NCBI GenBank assembly: GCA_015501605.1 | Contig: JADNRZ010000009.1 | Location: forward strand, 1,736,001 to 1,800,000 | Direction of reading: 5' to 3' | Length of the DNA: 64,000 nucleotides | Origin: Panaeolus papilionaceus | Lineage: Eukaryota > Basidiomycota > Agaricomycetes > Agaricales | In this document: positions 38,531 to 48,546 of the stretch, one piece after another | Numbering within the stretch: position 1 is the first letter of the stretch | How the letters are laid out: every line of letters starts with the position of its first letter | Position numbers and translations under genes: made by a program | The notes under the pieces: model-generated | Seen by the model: only the letters and a program-made list of their open reading frames with translations | The model's database searches: none | What the model was told of the DNA's origin: nothing

Positions 38531-40180
38531 TCAAAAATCTATAAGATAACAGTCTAACTCTGCTGAACGAGGTAGAATAAGACAGCGACCCGAAACGTTG
38601 TCAAGCACCATATCTTTAACATGTTCATAAGGCAGAATTCTACCTCTGTTGAATAGGTGCAGTGGCCGTTCTTTGCGGTCGTCGGTCATATTGTAGGTAC
38701 CAGTGACAACCGCCAAGTCTTTGACCACAAGTATCACTCGATTCCTCGTGAAATAACAATATAACATCTCCGGGTCTTTTGCATAAAGGGGGTCCACATT
38801 CAATGTAAAGTGCTGTGGTGCCGCTGGATCAGGGATTCTAAAAGAGATGCGCGAAAAAGCTCCAGGTGTGGAGACAACGAATGATCCTGTGTCGTCTCGA
38901 AGAAAAAGTCCATCTCCAGCGTTCAAGAAGATAGGGACTGGATAGGCAGCCGAGCTAACGCCAACATCGAAAGCCAATGCATCAAAGTGAGGATTCTTTG
39001 TGGTTTGAAGATTATTCCAGCTCATGATATGCCATTCATCAGCTGCTCGGCATAGCAGTTGTTTACTAGATGGGATAAGATGCAAGTCCTGCTGTTTGTC
39101 AGAACAGCATGGTTGGAGTAATATTTGTTATGGCTTACCTCGATATCCCGATATGTATCGTTGAAGCAGAGTCGGGGAGGATTATCTAGGTAGCCATTGG
39201 CCAAATGCCAATCAATAACCACCGGGCGGTGATCATCACAGTTTATGTAGGCGACGAAGTCGCCCCTCATGCAGATGTTGTCAGAGTCAAAATATAAGTC
39301 TTGATCCACAAAGGTTGAAAGCCTGAGGGCCTGCAGCCCAATTTCGTTCCCGTCTTCATCGAAATCGGTGCTGCAACGCCATATGTCAAATTTGATGGGC
39401 GAATCTCCAGGCCCTTCAATAGGTGCAATAATAGCAACGGTGAAAGTGAGGTGATCAACGTCTGAATTGTAATCCAAGATTGTTCGAAGAGGAATCCATT
39501 GTGGGGAACTCGGAGTGATGCTCGGGTTACTGACAGTGGATGGAATTAAACTACACCAGACACGTTCAGGGGAGTCCAAGTCAGTGTAAAGAAGCTCATA
39601 TGAGGCTTCGAGTTTGATGAGCCACCGTCCCTCAGGTAATATTTCGTAGTTGTGCCAGGATACCGGCCCTAGTCCAGAGATCTTTTCAATGAGTCGAGGT
39701 GCACCAGGAGTGGCCCATCCTCGATTGGCACTGTGCATTTTTATAAATGCCTCCTCCAACTCTTGAGATGAGCACATCTGCATTTTCTTCTTAAGAAAGT
39801 ATCGCGAGTCTGGAGAAGACCTGATCAAGTTGTACCACACCACGCGCTGGTGAGTCGCTAGTTTTAGGCTTGTGCACACCTGATTATCAGTCAATATATC
39901 AATATGGTATGTTAGAAGTTGAAAGTACCTGTCGAAGCACCAAGACCTCGTTCCAGTCCAGATAACTGATGACTTCTAGCAGGACATCCAATGAAAGTTT
40001 CCCTAAGTTTGGTTGAGCTGGTATCACGAAATCGGATGCACAATGAACTGCCTTTGTCCTGAAGTGGTGAAACGCGTTGTGTTTGCGAATGTAACGAGTG
40101 TAGGCCAGCCACCCAACAGAGCAACACGCTAGCAGCGAAATGGCGCATGTAAGTCTGTCTTTGCGCAGCACATGATCCAT
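38531..40180 (-). CDS. Membrane-anchored F-box-like protein, paralogue A
   Basis: Three exons with consensus splice sites: 40180-39929, 39879-39139 and 39088-38531, giving 516 aa. The N-terminus (MDHVLRKDRL) leads into a hydrophobic helix (ISLLACCSVGWLAYTRYI) and then PAQPNLGKLSLDVLLEVISY and LDWNEVLVLRQVC, an F-box-like motif. The rest is a family-specific, probably beta-rich domain: FLKKKMQMCSSQELEEAF, GRWLIKLEASYELLYTDLD, FDIWRCSTDFDEDGNE, VVIDWHLANGYLDNPPRLCF, DLHLIPSSKQLLCRAADEWH, VSGRCLILPRSAELDCYLIDF. The same plan recurs in paralogues B, C and E. The call as F-box rests on the short motif; a role as a membrane-bound SCF receptor is inference. Confidence 0.62.
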
Positions 40181-40342
40181 AAGTGTGAAGTAACGAAAGA
40201 AGGATGTTCAGGAACAACATTATTGAACATACAGACCACTCTTTCATTGATGCAGAACTTTCTCACGGCTGTTCGAACCCTGCTCAAACTCTGGTTGATC
40301 CCGCCTGACCTTTATTAAAATTTACTTCATAATAATACCTAC
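39535..40342. repeat. Near-identical tract shared with 44183-44979
   Basis: The 5' half of paralogue A plus its upstream flank is almost identical to the matching part of paralogue C (few mismatches over about 800 bases, plus a roughly 10-base insertion near 40221). Identity falls off sharply at ggatggaatt toward the 3' half of the genes and ends abruptly after acctact on the upstream side. Confidence 0.8.
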
Positions 40343-40430
40343 TCAGTGCCAATAAAACTGTGTAGCCATCGTAGTTGCGTGCTTAACGTACTTAGTAGAG
40401 CAAACGAAGTTCTATCCAGGTGGATAATAT
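40343..40430. other. Short spacer between paralogues A and B
   Basis: Unique sequence immediately beyond the duplicated tract; 3' flank of paralogue B. Confidence 0.4.
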
Positions 40431-42061
40431 TCAGAGCTGTACAACATAACAGTTCAGTTCAGTTGAGTCATCAAGAATAAGAAAACGCCCCGAAACGTCG
40501 TCGAGCATCATATGTCCAGCAGATACAAAAGGTAGGATTTTACCCCAGCAAAAAAACTTGATATGTCTTGCATTCCTGTCTTCGTCCATAAAGTAGGCAC
40601 CAGTAGTAACACCTGTGCTTTTCAGGATGACCAATATTCGATTCGCTGTGAAAAGGCATCGCGACATGACATTTGGGTCCACTTCATAGATGGGGTCTAC
40701 CTTCATCGTAAAGGGAGATGGCGCACCCGGGTTAGGAATTTGGAAAAATATACGAGAAAAAGCCTTGGGAACATAGGCAACAAAAGATGCAAGGTTGCCT
40801 TCAAGGGAGAGCCCACCACCGTCATTGAAAAACGGCACTGGATCAACAGCCGCGCTGATACCATCATCCTCGGTTAATGGATCAAATTGAGGGATCCTTG
40901 TAGGAGAGAGGGTGTTCCAGCTCAGGATATGCCATTCAACATATCCACGACAAAGTATTTGTTGGCTTGCCGGGAGGAGATGTAGGTCCTACTGTTTGTA
41001 AGAGAAATGCAATTATTCATGGAATTTAGTGGCGTACCAGAGCATCGGGGTATTGATTAGCAAAGCAATATCGGGGAGGATTACCTGTGTATCCATTGGC
41101 TAAATGCCAGTCAACAACCACTGGACGATCATCATTGCCATTTATGTAGGCAATAAAGTCTCCCCGTAGGCACAACTTTTTAGGATAAATGTTCAACCCG
41201 TGTTCCACGAAGGTTGAGAGTTTGAAAGCCTTCCATCCAATTTCGTGCCCATAATCGTCAAAATCACTGCTGCAACGCCAGATAACAAATTTTAAACCTG
41301 AAGGTCCAGGTTCCTCAGCAGGAGTAATAGTAGCGAGGGTAAATGTATGGGTTTCTGCATGTATGTCATGGTCCAGTAGCGGTGGAAGAGGAAACCAAGG
41401 GCGTGATTCATTGTTTTCGAAGGAGGGAGGGATTAAACTATGCCAGACGCGTATAGGAGAGTCCAAGTCGGTGTAACGGAGCTCAGCTGAAGGCTCAAGC
41501 TTGAGAAGCCACCTTCCTCCCGGTAGTAGTTGATGGTCATACCAGGATATTTCCCCTAAGCCAAGTACTTTTTCAACACGTTGAGGTGTCTGAGGATTAA
41601 CCCATCGTCGGTTCGCCTTCTGAACTCGCAAGAAAGTGTCCTCTAAATCTTGAGATGAGCAAACTTGCACGCGCTTATGGAGCGTATAACGTGAAGGAGA
41701 GGACCTCATGAGGTTGTACCATAGGGCTCGCTGATATGTGGCCAGCTTCAGCCTTGAGGACACCTATCGGGCAACCTTGTTAGAAACAATGGGCAATTAG
41801 TAGAGATAAACATACCTGGCGGAGTTTTAACAGTTCATGCCATTCCAAGTATATCATAATCTCCAGCAGGACGTCTAGTGAAAGGTTTTCTAGCGAGGGT
41901 TGAGCTGGGAGCACAGCGTATTTGGGCGCATCATCGGCCTTTGTCAGATAAAATGAGTCGCGTTTGCGAATATAACGCTTGTACGCTAGCCAGCCGACTG
42001 AGCCGCAGGCTAGCAGTAGCATGACACGCGGAAGCCTGTCCTTGAGCAATGTATGGTCCAT
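40431..42061 (-). CDS. Membrane-anchored F-box-like protein, paralogue B
   Basis: Same three-exon plan as paralogue A: 42061-41816, 41763-41038 and 40988-40431 (509 aa). The N-terminus MDHTLLKDRLPRVM precedes the hydrophobic LLLACGSVGWLAYKRYIRK, then SLENLSLDVLLEIMIYLEW and HELLKLRQVSSRLKLATYQ. The central domain keeps RVQVCSSQDLEDTFLRVQ, GGRWLLKLEPSAELRYTD, FVIWRCSSDFDDYGHEIG and VVVDWHLANGYTGNPP. The last exon keeps VSGRFLILDDSTELNCYVVQL. No frame disruption seen. It is clearly diverged from A and C, so it belongs to an older duplication. It is closer to paralogue E in the F-box region. Confidence 0.62.
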
Positions 42062-43178
42062 GCCGATCTAAAGAGACCAACGCCATCCGCCTGCTTGGGC
42101 TTCTGGGGTAATTCCCACGACAGGTCACCCCCTTACTCAGACTGAGTCGTGACTGGTGCATGTGATCGTGTATGTACGTATGCTCGCCGCTCAGAGTCGC
42201 TCGAAGTTGCATGTTGCAAAGAATAGCATTAAGGTATTCAAGGTATTCTCCGATTGCATGTCAAGTGTCTGTTAGCTCAATACTTTTTTACAAACTAAGT
42301 AAAATGAAATGTAATACACATGCATTTCGAATTTTGCAAGGGCTTGAAGCAATCGCCATTCCAGTCATTGTGGAATGTCATGGAATCAACTGGCTTGACG
42401 GGCATAATTAGGTCATTGTATATCCTGAGGCATGATGACACAGACCCCTTGGAAGGTGCTTCAGAAATTTCACCAGAGTAAAAAGCCATGCTCATTTGGG
42501 CCACAATCCTTTTGAGTTGACAACATCATCACCGGATGCAGAAGATGCTGTCGGGCAGTTCGGGCATGCCGTACATGCGTAAATCAGGAGCATATCAGAC
42601 AGATGATCTGGAACTAGACAGATATGTACGCGACACAAGTCTCGGGCCTCGCGTTTTTGTGTCTACATTTACTTTTATATAATATTAAACTTAATAGATA
42701 CAGCTTGGAGAAGCTGGCATGTATAAATGGTACTGAAATGCCTGAATTCATCGGGATCATGCACCTGTATGACTACCAGAATATTATTTACAAAATATTT
42801 TGTGACATTGTAGGCTATTTTATGCTGAGATATATCGTATATATATGACCCTCAGGTTTAAAAACAATTGCTCCAGTGGTTACAGAGAAATGAGCAAAAG
42901 AGTGGGTGGATTTACGGGATTTACACGCTTGCACACAAACTGTCCCAGTGAGTCACGTAATTTATTCGCGCATCGCGTCGCAATTTCTGGTGTCATGCGT
43001 TCAAGATATATATCATCTGAAAGCCCTGATCTATAGCTTTGAGATGTGCTATACCATATGTAATTAAATGCAGAACTTGTCCCGATATGTGTCTATTTGT
43101 TAAACAGGTCCCATCATTGAGACACAATGCGCTAGCAGGCGCAACGAGGCACTGAGGTGTATTCCAAGACATTACATC
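42062..43178. other. Intergenic between paralogues B and C
   Basis: About 1.1 kb, AT-rich in the middle (42650-42860). No gene supported; short frames have no recognisable features. Confidence 0.45.
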
Positions 43179-44827
43179 TCAAAAATCTAAAAGGTAACAC
43201 TCTAACTGGGCTAAAGAAGGTAGAATAAGACAACGGCCCGAAATGTCATCATGTATCATATCGTCCAGATCTCTAAAAGGCAGAATTTTACCCCTAGCGA
43301 ATAGGTTGAGTGGCCGTTCTTTGCGGTCGTCGTTCATATTGTAGCTACCAGTGACAACTTCCAAATCCTTCACGATAAGCATGACTCGATTCCGCGTGAA
43401 ATAGCAATGTGACATCTCTGGGTCCCCTGTGTAAAGGCTATCCACGTTTATCGTGAAGGGCTTTGGTGCTATTGGATCAGGAATTCGGAACGACACGCGT
43501 GAAAAAGCTCCAGAGGTATACACAAGAAAGGATGCGGTGTTATTGTGAAGAAGGAGTCCATTTCCACTACTGAAGAAGATGGGTATTGGACCAGCAGCCT
43601 CGCTAATACAAATATCCACAGCTGACGCCTCGAATCGGCGATCCCTCGTGGGTCGAAGATTGTTCCAGCTCATGATATGCCATCTGTAAGCCGCCCGACA
43701 AAGTATTTGTTTGCTTTTTGGAATAAGATGTAAATCCTACTATTTTTTAGAACAATAGTTTTGAGTCATGTCCGGAATGGCTTACCTCGATGTCGTGATA
43801 TGTATCGGGGAAGCATAACCGAGGGGGATTATCCAGGTGTCCATTGGCTAAATTCCAGTCAATAACCACTGGGCGATGATCATCGATGTTTATGTAGGCG
43901 ACGAAGTCATCCCTCATGCAGACCTTGTCGGCGTCAAAGTCCAAGTCTTGATCCACAAAGGTTGAAAGCTTCAGTGCCTGCAGCCCAATTTCGTTCCCAT
44001 CTTCATCGAAATCGCTGGTGCAACGCCATATGTCAAATTTCATAGGCGAATCTCCAGGTCCTTCAATAGGTGCAATAAGAGCAATGGTGAAAGTAAGGCG
44101 ATCGGCATCTAAATCGTGATCCAGGATTGATCGAAGGGGAGTCCAAGACGGGGAGCCCGGAGTGCTGCTCGTGTATCTGAGAGAGGATGGAATTAAACTA
44201 CACCAGACACGTTCAGGGGAGTCCAAGTCAGTGTAAAGAAGTTCATATGTAGCTTCGAGTTTGATGAGCCACCGTCCCCCAGGTAATATTTCGTAGTTGT
44301 GCCAGGATACCGGCCCTAGTCCAGAGATCTTTTCAATTAGTCGAGGTGCGCCAGGAGTGGCCCATCCTCGATTGGCGCTGTGCATTTTTATAAATGCCTC
44401 CTCCAACTCTTGAGATGAGCACATCTGCATTTTCTTCTTAAGAAAGTATCGCGAGTCTGGAGAAGACCTGATCAAGTTGTACCACACCACGCGCTGGTGA
44501 GTCGCTAGTTTTAGGCTTGTGCACACCTGATTATCAGTCAATATATCAATATGGTATGTTAGAAGTTGAAAGTACCTGTCGAAGCACCAAGACCTCGTTC
44601 CAGTCCAGATAACTGATGACTTCTAGCAGGACATCCAATGAAAGTTTCCCTAAGTTTGGTTGAGCTGGTATCACAAAAGCGGATGCACAATGAACTGCCT
44701 TTGCCCTGAAGTGGTGAAACACGTTGTGTTTGCGAATGTAACGAGTGTAGGCCAGCCACCCTATAGAGCAACACGCTAGCAGCGAAATGACGCGTGGAAG
44801 TCTGTCTTTGCACAGCACATGATCCAT
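43179..44827 (-). CDS. Membrane-anchored F-box-like protein, paralogue C
   Basis: Exons 44827-44576, 44526-43786 and 43736-43179, matching paralogue A exon for exon (same lengths, 516 aa). The first half is almost identical to A (MDHVLCKDRL, LLACCSIGWLAYTRYIRK, LSLDVLLEVISYLDWNEV, SRYFLKKKMQMCSSQELE). The second half differs considerably (for example DICISEAAGPIPIFFSSGNG against DVGVSSAAYPVPIFLNAGDG). It ends with ISGRCLILPSLAQLECYLLDF. Intact. Its upstream flank continues into the truncated copy D. Confidence 0.62.
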
Positions 44828-44979
44828 AAGTGTGAAGTAACGAAAGAAGGATGTTCAGGAACAACATACAGACCATGCTTTCATTGATGCAGAACTTTCT
44901 CACGGCTGTTCAAACCCTGCTCAAACTCTTGTTGATCCCTCCTGACCTTTATTAAAATTTTCTTCATAATATTACCTAC
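44183..44979. repeat. Near-identical tract shared with 39535-40342
   Basis: Partner of the tract in paralogue A. It covers the 5' half of paralogue C, its start and about 150 bases upstream, ending at acctact (44973-44979) inside the remnant of copy D. Confidence 0.8.
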
Positions 44980-45282
44980 TTGCATGTGCTTTTTGAGCAA
45001 GAAGCGCGACGGAGAGCATTTGACCAGGTTATACCACAAAACTCGTCGATATGTAGCTATACTCAACCCAGTAGAGATCTAGACGATGCCCTGGTCAGCA
45101 GCAATGGGACGGAAGGAGGAGCATAATAGTACTTGACGAAGTCTCAGAAGCTCGTCCCAGCTCAGATGTGCAATGATATGCAGAAGGACATCCAGTAAAA
45201 GCCTCTCTAGTCGGAGTTGAGCTGGTATAACGCATGCAAGAGTAGGTGTAGGATAGCTTTCTGTCCATTGATTTTTCAGCAT
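44881..45282 (-). pseudogene. Truncated copy D of the membrane F-box-like family
   Basis: The upstream part reads VIPAQLRLERLLLDVLLHII and LSWDELLRLRQ, the F-box-like block. After an intron it continues GLSIATYRRVLWYNLVKCSP and SRFLLKKHMQV, matching the start of exon 2 in the paralogues. The frame then runs VGNIMKKILIKVRRDQQEFE and stops near 44881. The N-terminal membrane segment is missing (the frame instead starts MLKNQWTESYPTPT). Everything downstream of the first 30 or so exon-2 codons is absent and replaced by paralogue C. A remnant. Confidence 0.65.
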
Positions 45283-45715
45283 TCAGTGATACATTTACAA
45301 TGACCAAAGCAACACCTGGCAGCAGCTCGTGAAGGGAAACTATAATTTTCCTACGCGGAATGTGAGGGTTATCACTGCGTCCGCCTTGTGCACTTGAGGA
45401 TCAACGTTTCGACGAACAAGGCCAGACTAAAAAATTGCAACGAAAAGTGTTTGGGAGACGGAGTATGGTATTGTAAATTACTGTGAGGAAATCGCACCGC
45501 ATGCTAGGCATCCATAACTTGAACATCGTGCCTTGGATATAAAGTCATTATTTTGCTTCACCACGGCAAAATATGGGAGCGAGGGGCTCTTCATCCTGAG
45601 CCATGTGTGAGTGTTTTTTCATTGAAATAAGCGCTATTCAGGCTGGCGTTGTCCATTAATTTTAGTGTAGAAGGTATCCATTTATCATTACACACGCATG
45701 ATTCTATCAATTGGG
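45283..45715. other. Intergenic between copy D and P450 copy 4
   Basis: No gene supported. 3' flank of the P450 gene and 5' flank of the truncated copy D. Confidence 0.45.
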
Positions 45716-47851
45716 TTACCGCACCAAAGCGGCAGCTTTATCGTCGCGAATAGTGATCGCACATTCAAAAGGTTGTGGGTGGCTTGTTAAAAGTGTGATG
45801 AGCTACACAGTGGTAATAAGACAGAGGAGGACGAGGCCCTCACCTAACAGTCCCATCTATAAATGAGGGCACAATATCGGCCTGACCCTTCTTCTTTGAG
45901 ATGTTGAATGTCGAGAGAACAGAAACGAGGGCGAGCCAAATCTAGTCGTTAGGCCAATTTGCATCAGGACTCTGTAGTTTCACGGGTAAAAGAGAGAGCT
46001 GAACGCACGGTGTTACCCGCTAGGTCTTTTCCTGGGCACATCCTAGTTTCATCTGAGCACAGGCGACGCAAGTAAAGCTAAGGAGTACTCACCTTCTTCC
46101 GAATCCAAAGGCTAGGATCAGGTCGTCGTCGTTCAGTGTTCCATCTGGATTCATATACCTTTCTGGCTTGAGATCCTCCGGGTCAGGGTATCTTGCCTCA
46201 TCGCGAGTCATTGACCTTTGATAATAGTAAATAAACAAAAGAGATCTCAATTTGTTTGACCATACCATATGTTAGGTGTTATAGAGGAACCTGTTGAAGC
46301 CATCAGTCGTGAAAAACGCCAGTGAGGAGACCAACATACCCTTAGGAATATAATACCCTCTATAAACGTCATTATCGGTTGCTACATGAGGTACACCGAG
46401 GGTGGCGGGAGGCCTCCATCGCAGAAGCTCGCGATATAGGGCGATAGTGTAGGGCAAGGAACATTGGTCCTGAAGGTTAGGCAGTCGACTTCTACCAATT
46501 ACACGATCAAGTTCATTTTGAGCATTTTTCTGAACTTCAGGATGAATTGCCATTGCCAAAAAGAACGTCTCCAGAGCCGCGATTATCTAATAGAGGTTAT
46601 GAGTGCATGCACACCATGTAGAGGGACAAGTCGCCTACGCTTTCAGAACCACCTCAGGACACAAGTCAGCTTTTATTACGGTATGCTGCGAACCTGGGTT
46701 GCTCACCTGCATATACCGTAGCAGCAACCTCTCTGATGACATTGTACTCCTTTTCAATGTAGCAATTTTCCAATAATTCGCTCACGACAGACCCTCCAGC
46801 AGTTCCATGCATCTATTCAATAGTCAAACCTGCTCCCGGAATATCGTCGTGCTTACTTACAAGTTCCTTGCCGACCAACCTCATAGGTTCTTCCAACATT
46901 CGACCCGTGCACGCCTTAACTTCTTTTGCAAGTCGTTTTGAGCTGACACCTGGGAACCATGTTGGAAACCATGCTGGGATATTGCGCAAGGAGGGATAAG
47001 AGTCGATTATCGAGCTGCCAGGCACACCGGCTTTGTCTTGAGCGGTAACTGCTGTCTGAGCTAAGTCGACAAAGTAATCGAGGACGTCATCTGTCAGGTT
47101 GTCACCATAAAGTATGGCAAGAATAATAGAAGTGGTCGTCCTAAGGAGAAAAGTTGAATTGTAATCAGGGTGGTCATTTATGGGAGCTTACCTTTTGATA
47201 TGACGGCAAAAATTGTCGGGAGTGTTTGACAAATTTTGCAAAAGCTTATGGACCTTCCCTTGTTGGATTGCTATATAGGAAAGTGCTGCGTCCTTCTCAA
47301 AGTATTTCTTCAGAATTCGGCGGTGCTGTCTCCAAAGGTCACCATAAGGCTTTCTTGTTGTGTTGAATGCAAAGCCCATCCTGTTGAACATTAAATGTTA
47401 GTTGTTTGCAGCCAATTGTAATATATGGCGACGTACAGTTCCATCGTTGCGCTGAGCTTTCGATCTGAGTATATCCCACTCCGTTTCTCTAGCAATTCTA
47501 TCGCATCTTCGGCGCGGTGCAAGACAATGTGATGCTCTTTGCGAAGTTTGAAGTGAATGATATCTCCTAGAGGTGCAGTGGCATGAAAATCGTCAAGGTC
47601 AAAAAATATACAGCAAATATTGGTGCCTTACCGTATTTTTTTGCCCAATCTGAGTAGACAAGCCAGTTGTTATCTCGAGGCAAGTGGTTCGCAATACGAG
47701 GACCAGGTGGGTAAGGAAGTACTTTGCGACTGGGTGGGTTTATCCATCGCATTATAACATCATACAACCCAATAGCAATCCCAAAGACAGGGAGGATCCC
47801 AAGGGCTATTGAGATTAGCAAACGTGGCTCAATAGGTAGCATGGACGTCAT
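45716..47851 (-). CDS. Cytochrome P450 monooxygenase (copy 4, inverted)
   Basis: Start MTSMLPIEPRLLISIALGIL with a signal anchor, then VIMRWINPPSRKVLPYPPGP. Further exons read MGFAFNTTRKPYGDLWRQHRR, PGSSIIDSYPSLRNIPAWFP, an I-helix exon, VQKNAQNELDRVIGRSRLP, the K-helix IALYRELLRWRPPATLG, RGYYIPKG, DEARYPDPEDLKPERYMNPD and the haem loop FGFGRR joined to MCPGKDLAGNT. The end reads IWLALVSVLSTFNISKKK, VPSFIDGTVR and HPQPFECAITIRDDKAAALVR with TAA at 45718-45716. Landmark residues are intact. It is more similar to copy 1 than to copies 2 and 3 in its C-terminal exons (HP-x-PFEC-x-ITxR). About 30 kb and the opposite strand separate it from the tandem array; substrate unknown. Confidence 0.88.
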
Positions 47852-48546
47852 GGCTCAGGGCCTGTATGCCAAGACGACGATAAGTAAGGATGTGGTAGGT
47901 CGAAAGCTGGCGACCAGCCCAAACTCTCTCATATGTATTGATATGGTGTCGTGGCTTCAGCGTCGCGAAAGGATTATACGTGAGAGCTTGATATCAGCAT
48001 TTCTTCACCGCCTCCGGCTGGCATGAGAATCGTCGGATCGTGTAATAATTCGACATGGACTGGGCTCGGAAACCTAGATCTACGAAGTAGCCGGGTGAGA
48101 GATGTTGACGGGAATACTTCAGCGAATTATCGGAAAAATTGAAGCCAACGATAAATAGATAGACGAATAGTTAGTTGTTCCGTGTTTTTCTCTTAACGAG
48201 TGATGTTAATCACAAACGACTCGTTGCAAGTGGGACATATTGAGCACTGTGCGTTCATGGTGGCCGTCGAGGACAAGTTGCGAAAGTTGAAAGAGCTTGG
48301 GAAAGCATCATCCGTGCCGTGGATGTTCCGTTGATCCGATAGCACGCGTCGTGCTCATTTTAGGGGTTGATTTAGCTTGAGCTATTCTTGGTTCGGTGGA
48401 GAGACTGCAATGAGAACTGCATTCGTTTCGATAAGGTTTAGCCTATGTTAAAAAAATGAAGTTCAATGTTGTATATTGTAGTACATGAACGTAGAAATGT
48501 GTGATAGACATCTGCCAGCGCGTCGATGGTAAGTGCACATAGAAAG
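47852..48546. promoter_or_regulatory. Intergenic, promoter side of P450 copy 4 and 3' flank of the next minus-strand gene
   Basis: No gene supported. An open frame overlapping the P450 start on the plus strand is a shadow. Confidence 0.4.

Noticed and set aside
40255..40300. String gttcgaaccctgc resembling a tRNA T-loop (B box)
   Set aside because: No A box, acceptor stem or cloverleaf nearby; it is part of the duplicated remnant of the F-box-like family.
42624..43036. AT-rich short open frames between paralogues B and C
   Set aside because: Composition-driven, no conserved sequence and no paralogue match.
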